From positions 143,242,247 through 143,306,246 of the forward strand of contig NC_081412.1 in the NCBI RefSeq assembly GCF_030272615.1: DNA of 64,000 nucleotides, in the 5' to 3' direction. Positions 57,113-64,000 of the stretch are shown here, piece by piece (within the stretch, counting starts at the first letter, position 1; every line of letters starts with the position of its first letter). The notes under the pieces were generated by a model that did no database searches, was not told the DNA's origin, and saw only the letters and a list, made by a program, of their open reading frames with translations. This DNA comes from Cryptomeria japonica. Its lineage: Eukaryota > Streptophyta > Pinopsida > Cupressales > Cupressaceae. The position numbers and the translations under genes are program-made.

Positions 57113-58114
57113 CTACCCAATAGCATTAGTATATACTTTTAAATCAAAATCATTCCTCTTTTTATATACTAAACCATAATCTTCAGTGCCTCTCAGGTAT
57201 CTGAAAATTCTCTTGATTCTTGTCATATGGGTTTCTTTGGGATCTGCAGAAAATCTTACAACTATACCTACCGCATGTGCTATATCAGGCATGTTGTGAA
57301 CTACATATTGCACCTTATCAATCATAGATCGGTAAAGTGTCTCATCAACAGATGCAGATTCATCATTATTTGATAGTTTACAATTAGTAGTCATAGGAGT
57401 ACTTACAGGTTTAGAATCCTCCATTCCAAATTTCTTCACGATTTCCTTTATATACTTGGATTGAGTAATGAAAATCTCATCTTTCATTTGCAGTATCTGT
57501 AAACCTATAAAATACTTTATTTCATTGATTAATGACATCTCAAATTCTTTGCACATTTCATTTCCACAAAAAATAATATCATCAACAAATATGGCTGAAA
57601 TCAGTATTCCATTTTCTTCATCATTCTTCATATACATGTTGTTGTTTTCACTTGTCCTCATAAAACCAATCTTGATTAGATAAGAGTGCAACCTTTCATA
57701 ACATGCTCTAGGTGCTTGCTTTAGGCCATATAAAGCTTTGTTCAACTTACATACCTGATCTTTATAATTCTCTTCAACAAATCCTTCAGGATGTTCAATA
57801 TAAACTTCTTCTTCTAGTATGCCATTCAAAAATGCAGATTTCACATCCATTTGATATACCTTGAAATTTTTGTAAGCAACATATGCCAACAATGTTCTTA
57901 CACCTTCAAGTCTTGCCACAGGTGCAAAAGTCTCACCATAGTCTATTCCTTCTTCTTGAGCATAACCTTTGTAGACTAGCCTTGCTTTATTCCGAATGAC
58001 CTCACCTTTTTCATTTAGCTTGTTTCTGAAAATCCAGTTTGTACTGATTACATTTTTCTCTTTTGGTCTTGGGACCAGTGTCCATGTTTCATTTTTTTTT
58101 ATTTGTTCAATCTC
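57113..58114 (-). pseudogene. Copia-3 reverse transcriptase
   Basis: [77 protein letters not shown] and the catalytic FVDD (IFVDDIIF) are intact. Open from 58114 to 57113 apart from the stop separating it from integrase (58117-58115, TAA) and the frameshift at its end. QMDV is kept here, which supports reading the TAG in Copia-2 as a lost Gln. Confidence 0.9.
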
Positions 58115-59211
58115 TTATGTCATAGCATTTACCCAATCTTCATTGCTAGATGCCTCTTTTACTATCCTCGGTTTAAATTTAGGTATTAGACATGTGTTAT
58201 GTCTCAGCTTGTTCCTTGCCATCACTGGATCATCATTATCTCCTATAATTTGACTTGATGCATGATTCCTTCTGACATATTTGGCTAATATAGGCTCGGT
58301 AGGGTCTGTATGATCTTCTTCATCACTCAGTAATTTCTTGGTAGAACTTCTCGGTTGAACATATACAAACTCTTCATAATCTTCTAGTTCTTTGTAATTT
58401 CCTTCATCATTTATTTCTGCAAATTCATCAATTTTCACATTTGCACTTTCCACTATTTTGTTAGATGATTTGATCAGACATTTAAACGCTTTACTTCTAG
58501 AAGAATAACCAAGAAATGTTCCTTCTTCTCTTTTTTGATCAAAATTTCCATTTCTGTCATCTTTGTGAACATAACATCTACTCCCAAATATTTTAAAATA
58601 ACTCACATTAGGTTTCTTGTCATACCAAATTTCATACAATGTCTTAAAAGTTCATTTTTCAGTTGTACACGGTTTAAGGTGTAGACTGCAGTGCTTATTG
58701 CTTCTCTCCAAAATGTTTGAGGTACCCTCTTTTCTATCATCAGGGTTTTGGCAGAATCTACAATAGATCTATTTCTTCTTTTAGTTATTCCAATTTGTTG
58801 TGGTGTTCTCAGTGCAGACACTTGTCTCTTTATACCATGATCATTGCAAACTAGGTTAAATTCATCAGAAATGAACTCTCCTCCTCTATCAGATCTTAGA
58901 CATTTCAGTTGTCTTCCTGTTTCATTTTCAACTCTTGCCTTATACCATTTGAACATTTGAAAGGCTTCTGATTTTTCTTTTAAAAACATAATTGACATCA
59001 TCCTTGAGTAATCATCCACAAATAATATGAAGTATTTATCACCATAATAACTTTGAACTTTCATAGGACCACAAAGATCAGTGTGCACAAGGTCCAGAAT
59101 TCCTTTAGAAGTGTAGGACTTACTTGTAAAGCTTAATCCTATCATCTTACCCATCTGGCATCCTCGGCACATTGCATTCTCAAGTTTTTCCAAGCTCGAT
59201 AGTCCTCTTAC
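58115..59211 (-). pseudogene. Copia-3 integrase, catalytic Glu lost
   Basis: CRGCQMGK, D (VHTDLCGPM) and D (LRSDRGGEF) are present. The third residue of the DDE triad reads K in TPQQIGITKRRNRS, where the family has E, so strand transfer would be dead. A TGA at 59214-59212 separates it from the zinc finger, and a frameshift near 58640 leads to MYEIWYDKKPNVSYFKIFGS. Confidence 0.88.
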
Positions 59212-60792
59212 TCAGTGCTTCTTACTTATTTTGATCAGATTATTAAAATTTAGATGACAAAAACTTTTATGCCATAACCAAGTATCTTCTATTTTTGCAT
59301 ACAAACAATTGTTCCGAGTTGAGTCAAAATGAAATGTATTACCTCTTGTTTGAGTCCCGGTAGTAGCTAACTTTCCATATTTGTCATGAACTTTGACAAT
59401 TCCTTTCTGAAATTCTATTCGGTATCTTGTATTGTTTAGCTGTGCTACACTCAACAAATTGTATTTCAAACCTTCAACCCAATATACATCATCACATTTA
59501 GCATTGTCAGGAAGTGTGATAGATCCTTTACCTTTCACCAGACATGGTGCATCATTACCAAATCTTACATAACCTCCATCATAGTCTTCTAATTTAACAA
59601 ACTTGTGTTTATCACCTATCATGTGATGTGAGCATCTTGTATCTATGATCCAAGAATCATTATTATTTAAGTGAGATATTAAGGTTTTTTCTTCATACCT
59701 TTCTTCATATGATCCATCTTTGATAGCCACATAAACAACTTCCTCTGTCTCAATTTCATTAGATTTATCATCGTTGGATTCCTCATCAGCTACTAGGCAT
59801 GTCTTTCTATCTCTCCTTCTGAAGTCTTGGTGCCCTCTGTAATGATTGTCTTTCTGTCTGTCATCTCGGTATTCTCTCTTTTCACTAGATCCTTTGTCAG
59901 GACAGTTAGACGCCATGTGTCCCATTTTATCACAGTTAAAACATTTCAAAGGTAACTTTCCTTTATACTTACCTTTACCTCTCGGTAACCTTCTAGCTAA
60001 TAATGCTTCAAACTCTTCTTGCTTTCTGATTTCCTCATATAGTTTGTGTACTTCTTCCATGTTTTTGTGAAATCTTTCACTTGCTCCACTGTGATTTCCT
60101 TCAGTATACTTATACATTCTATCATTGTAATCATCAGATTCATCAAGATGAAAAGAACTGAATGCAGATTCAACTTTATTTACCGAAGACCCACTGTTAT
60201 CAAAATTACTTAACTCAAATGCATGTAGCTTACCGATAGTAGCATCCAAGGAGACTGGCATGTTTGGTATAGACCTTAATTCATTAATTACAAAGACTCG
60301 AATGACATAAGCAGGTAGAAGTGTTCTAAGCAACTTACTTGTTACATCCTTTACTTCAATAGTTCCTCCTGCTCCTTTGATTTGATTGACAGTTTCCTTT
60401 AACCTTGTACTATATTGGATAATGTTCTCACCTTCATTCATTCTCTTGGATTCAAGTTGACCTCTTAGACTATCTATTTTTTCTCTTTAAACATGTTTAT
60501 CACCACCATATACAGATATGAGCTTATTCCACATAGCTTTGGCATCATTACAACCTTCCAGATCATTAAACTCTGAGTCGGTCAATGATGATATTATTTC
60601 AATCATTGCTTGAATATGTTCTTTCTTTGTCTTTATCTCTTCCATTGTCGTCGGGTAGGTGCTAGGTGCACTGTAATCATTCTCTAGATAATATGTTTCA
60701 TATTCTCCAATTCCTGATAAGTGCAGCTTCATCCTTTTCTACCATGTGGAGAAACTTGACTTGTTCAGCTTTGGGGAATCCCTCTTATACAT
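59212..60792 (-). pseudogene. Copia-3 gag and protease
   Basis: ATG at 60792 (MYKRDSPKLNKSSFSTW) is followed directly by a TAG. MKLHLSGIGEYETYYLEN comes next, a TAA at 60489-60487, the Gag body with knuckle CFNCDKMGHMASNC, and protease WIIDTRCSHHMIGDKHKF. The active site reads DTR instead of DTG/DSG, so protease would be inactive. All in one frame down to the integrase finger at 59212. Confidence 0.87.
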
Positions 60793-60841
60793 CTTCGGAT
60801 CTTGCCTCAAGTTCCTTTAAACTTTTCTTCTAGAGTCCAAA

Positions 60842-60853
60842 TCTATAATACCA
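60842..60853 (-). promoter_or_regulatory. Degenerate primer site of Copia-3
   Basis: Minus strand TGGTATTATAGA, recognisable as a mutated initiator-Met site, two bases from the LTR edge at 60856. Confidence 0.65.
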
Positions 60854-60855
60854 AT

Positions 60856-62377
60856 TGTTAGTAAGATGAGAGGGGGGGGTGAATCATATAAACTCACTAT
60901 TAAACTCACAATTCAATACATTCATCAGATTCAACCTCGGTAGCCTTTACTTCAATATGCAACCTAGATTGTAAATCATTCAAACTCATAAATTGACAAA
61001 CTTAAAACATCACAACACATTTAACACCAGATTTAATGTGGAAACCCAAATAGGGAAAAACCACTGTGGGATTTTGGACCCACTAAGAAATATACCCTTC
61101 TAGAGTATGCTCGGTTAAAAGCCAATCCTGTTACAGATTACATAAACACATTGCTAGATGTGACCCGGTTAAGGGATTTCCCTAAGATCTATTAGAATCT
61201 TGCACTTTGTTAGAAGTGACCTTGTCAAAGGATTTCAAACACTCATTCAGAATGTTACCTTGCTAGAGGATTTACAAATAAGACTGTTAGGTCCACTCGG
61301 TTAAGAGATTTCCTGTCACTTACAGAATAAATAATGGTAATAAAATATATTTGCAACTTCACATTTGAAATGCTAAAGAAGATTTTATGTGCTCAATGTA
61401 CTCAAGATAATCTTGTCATACGACTTATCTTTCTCCTTGCTAGGCTTCTCAATCTGTTCATCAATAAGATCTTCAATCTTCTGTGCTCGGTGATCACTAC
61501 AGCAACATCACTATTCTTCAATTTGCTCGCATTCATTGTTCATAAACAATTCCTTATTTATAAACAATTCCTAACCACTTAATCTCCTTGATCACATTTC
61601 CCATGATCAATCTTAGCCATCAGATCATCATACTTGACTAGGTTCATTGAATCCTTCAATCTGAAAAATGTTTTACCTTGCCTTGGAACTTGTATGCCTT
61701 CCTTGGTACTTGTGCTAGGTTATGACCGTTCAATCCATGTTGTAGATCTTACTCTTGAATTTTCATTGTCGTAGATACTCAACAAACTTCTTGCATGACA
61801 TACCAGTCATCTATACATCTCCAGCTCATTGGCATCCTTTATTTAATAATGCTTTTATTCATCCAATGTGTTCTATTACTGCTCGGTTGTTACTCGGTTA
61901 ATACTGAACTTCACTCAATAGACATTCTGCCTTCTTTAACCGATATCGATAACCTTAGTGTTTACCGACTAGCTCCTTGTTGGGTAACATAGAACAATAT
62001 TAAACCTATATTTATTTTATTGCATGAAATCTTTTCTTCTTCTTGTTCAGTCTTTGAATACACATATATATGATATCAAAACAATCAAAACAAAAAAATC
62101 TCATCACTGTCTAACTCGGTAATAGTTGCCCATTTGAATAACTTATTATTCCCCTTCATTTTCACATTCATTCTGTGTCACTTACCGACATCTTTATACC
62201 CATCAAAACATACTCCTTAAGATATGGCAACATCATACTGAATCAGAAAATCAATTTCTTGACATCAATGACAAAATAGTATTATTAAGACAGTAATTAT
62301 CCTTTATCAGTTATATCAATAATCTCCAACAACCTTCTCAATATCCTTATACCAAAAAACTTATTGAAATGCTAACA
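60856..62377 (-). mobile_element. 5' LTR of Copia-3
   Basis: Partner of 54734-56252; ends GCTAACA at 62377, followed by the ATATT duplication. Confidence 0.92.
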
Positions 62378-63110
62378 ATATTAAAATGAAATAATGAAAG
62401 GAAGGGAAGATAGATTCTCACAACTAGTCCATGAATGAAGCTTCTAGTAATAGACTCCTCTTAGCAAGCTAAAAAAGAAAAATGTTAGGAATATTTTTTA
62501 GAGGTTTACCACAATCAAACCCCTATTTTGGTGTTTTTACCTCCACCAATAGCCAAGATGGATTGATAGATAAATGATAAATGAAATAGAAAGTAAATGC
62601 AATAACAAGTATTCTAATGGAGCTTAAAATATGAAGAGAACTCCCCTTCCACACCCAAAGCATAGAGCTCTCCAGATGAAGAAGAAGAAGAATGAAGTCC
62701 TCATCAAATGATGAAAGTGGTGTCCAAAGAGAGCCAAGGGTGCTATAATTTGATAACAAAGCTTCAATTCAAGTGTTAGACAATGAGTAAAGTGAACCCA
62801 AAGAGTCTAGAGAACAAAAATGAAGCTCCCAAGGTAAGATATGAGGACTAAGAATGAAACTCACATCGATGGCCATGAGAAGAGGCATTATGAGCTCTAC
62901 TAGTTACAAGTGTAATTCTTAAATAGACACCTTCCAGCTGTAGATTCACGGGATGCTAGTGTGGCACATAAATGTCTCTATAGTGCATAGGCATTTGTGA
63001 GTCAACTACTCAGCAAAGTCATAAAAAGGACAAAACAAATGGTGATGGGGAAAATCAAATGGATAAAAGGACAAGAAGATGAAGGAATCCTCTAATCAAC
63101 ATAAAGTGAA
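62378..63110. other. Unassigned DNA right of Copia-3
   Basis: Continues 54421-54733. No protein-like frame; a 78-codon minus frame (62759-62523) is not convincing. Confidence 0.4.
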
Positions 63111-64000
63111 GGTTCTTATGTATCATGGAATTTCATGGGGTGAAAATTATGACACTACAAGAGCTTATCAAAGAAATGAAGGTAATGAGGTTTCGTTATG
63201 CATTTATGGCCCAAAGAAGAGAAGATGAATCTAAGTATCAGTACCTACAAAAGCAATAGAACTACTAGAACAGTATGTTGATGTTATACCAAATGAGTTA
63301 TTTGATGGTATACCACCAAAAAGGGATATAAGTTAGCATCATATTGATATAATTTGAGGGGAATCTCTACCTAATCAAGAAGCCTACAAGATGAGTCCTA
63401 CACAACATGCAGAGCTCAATAAAACCTATAAAGGTGTAATGGGGAAAGCATGAGTTTGTCTCTTGTACTGACTTTGTTAACTCCAAGAAAATATGGTATA
63501 TGGAGGATATGCACTGATAGCAAAGCCATCAATAAAAATATTATCAAATACCAGTTCCCTATACCTCACCTAGATGACATGATGGATGTGCTTGCAAAAG
63601 CTAAATATTTTAGCCCAAATTAATCTGCAAAGTGGCTACCATTGAATTTGGATTCAAGAAGGAGATGAATGAAAAACAACCTTCAAGACTAGAGATGGAT
63701 TTATATAAGTGGATGCTGATGCCATTTAGATTATATAATGCACCTAGTACCTTCATGAGACTAATGAATATTGTGCTATAACCTTACATTGGTAAGTTTG
63801 TTGCAGTTTATTTTGATGGTATTTTGGTTTTTAGCAAAAGTAAGGAGGAGCCACTACAACACTTGAGGGCCATATTAAGAGTGTTAAGAGAAGAGAAACT
63901 CTATGCAAACCTAAAGAAATGCATATTTATGTAAGAAAAATTAGTTTTTATGGATTTTGTCATCTCTGTATAGGGTGTCAAGATGGATGCAGACAAGGTC
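63111..64000 (+). pseudogene. Gypsy reverse transcriptase, degenerate, runs off the window
   Basis: After VDVIPNELFDGIPPKRDI come INKNIIKYQFPIPHLDDMMD, INLQSGYHWIWIQEGDE, TTFKTRDGFI in another frame, WMLMPFRLYNAPSTFMRLMN and FVAVYFDGILVFSKS. The last block is the RT active site, where the family has (Y/F)xDD: here the second Asp is Gly, so catalysis is lost. Several stops and frameshifts. Probably the pol part of the element whose gag starts at 52829. Confidence 0.82.

Larger units (their letters stand above)
54734..62377 (-). mobile_element. Copia-3: complete Ty1/copia element, 7.6 kb
   Basis: LTRs 54734-56252 (1519 bp) and 60856-62377 (1522 bp), TGTTAG...AACA, with a perfect target duplication ATATT (54729-54733 and 62378-62382). 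Minus-strand order gag, protease, integrase, RT, RNase H. The LTRs differ at roughly ten places in their first 225 bp, so the insertion is old. Coding regions carry stops, frameshifts and two active-site losses. Confidence 0.93.

Noticed and set aside
1-64000. CRISPR arrays, bacterial operons, rRNA or tRNA genes
   Set aside because: Regular repeats here are eukaryotic mini- or microsatellites without spacer structure; no tRNA cloverleaf or rRNA sequence was noticed by eye.

Overview
The window is nuclear DNA of a seed plant with a repeat-swollen genome. A gymnosperm is my best guess, from the load of old nested LTR retrotransposons and ORF types I associate with conifers and yews; that is inference. 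The land-plant assignment is firm: there are pieces of plant-type NRT2 nitrate transporter genes, a plant mobile domain (PMD) ORF, and Tat-lineage Ty3/gypsy and Ty1/copia elements. No intact host gene is present; every coding sequence I can recognise is broken by stops, frameshifts or truncation.

Layout. (1) 1 to about 6290: the 3' end of a plus-strand Tat-type gypsy element whose gag-pol would lie left of the window. It holds a CATT-rich stretch with a 57-bp tandem repeat, an antisense PMD ORF (3931-1916, minus) with its own TATA box and an AGCGCT-studded leader, a polypurine tract, and an LTR from 5068. (2) 6435-13219, minus: a copia integrase scrap, then element N1, an LTR element without reverse transcriptase or integrase. 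N1 has a coiled-coil and multi-zinc-knuckle ORF1 and a large ORF2 of unknown function. Its 5' LTR (11973-13219) interrupts a copia element, here called Copia-2 (13220-17647, minus). (3) 17833-24543, plus: three NRT2 fragments in scrambled order (last exon, last exon, internal exon), with 132-140 bp minisatellites and a MULE-like MITE. (4) 25101-50666: a 25-kb composite insertion flanked by a direct repeat of about 310 bp. It is a tandem LTR array of N2, a relative of N1: partial internal, LTR, deleted internal, LTR, full internal, LTR. A complete 14-kb Tat/gypsy element (29898-44054, minus) sits inside the middle LTR with 5-bp target duplications. (5) 50667-52380: AT-rich DNA with a second MITE copy. 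(6) about 52444-64000, plus: a degenerate gypsy element (LTR end, PBS, gag, protease, then RT running off the window), split by a complete copia element, here called Copia-3 (54734-62377, minus), with a perfect ATATT duplication.

How it works together. The intact parts are mainly cis signals (LTRs, PBS, PPT, target duplications), which allow a relative chronology. NRT2 duplication and decay came first. Insertion of the N2 array into NRT2-flanking DNA followed, then the Tat element into N2. Independently, N1 entered Copia-2 and Copia-3 entered the right-hand gypsy. Many premature stops fall where family-conserved Gln, Arg or Trp codons are expected, which fits C-to-T decay of methylated cytosines. 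The most novel material is the N1/N2 family, the antisense PMD unit with its AGCGCT leader, a covarying hairpin repeated in the Tat leader, and the long-duplication insertion of a tandem retroelement array.
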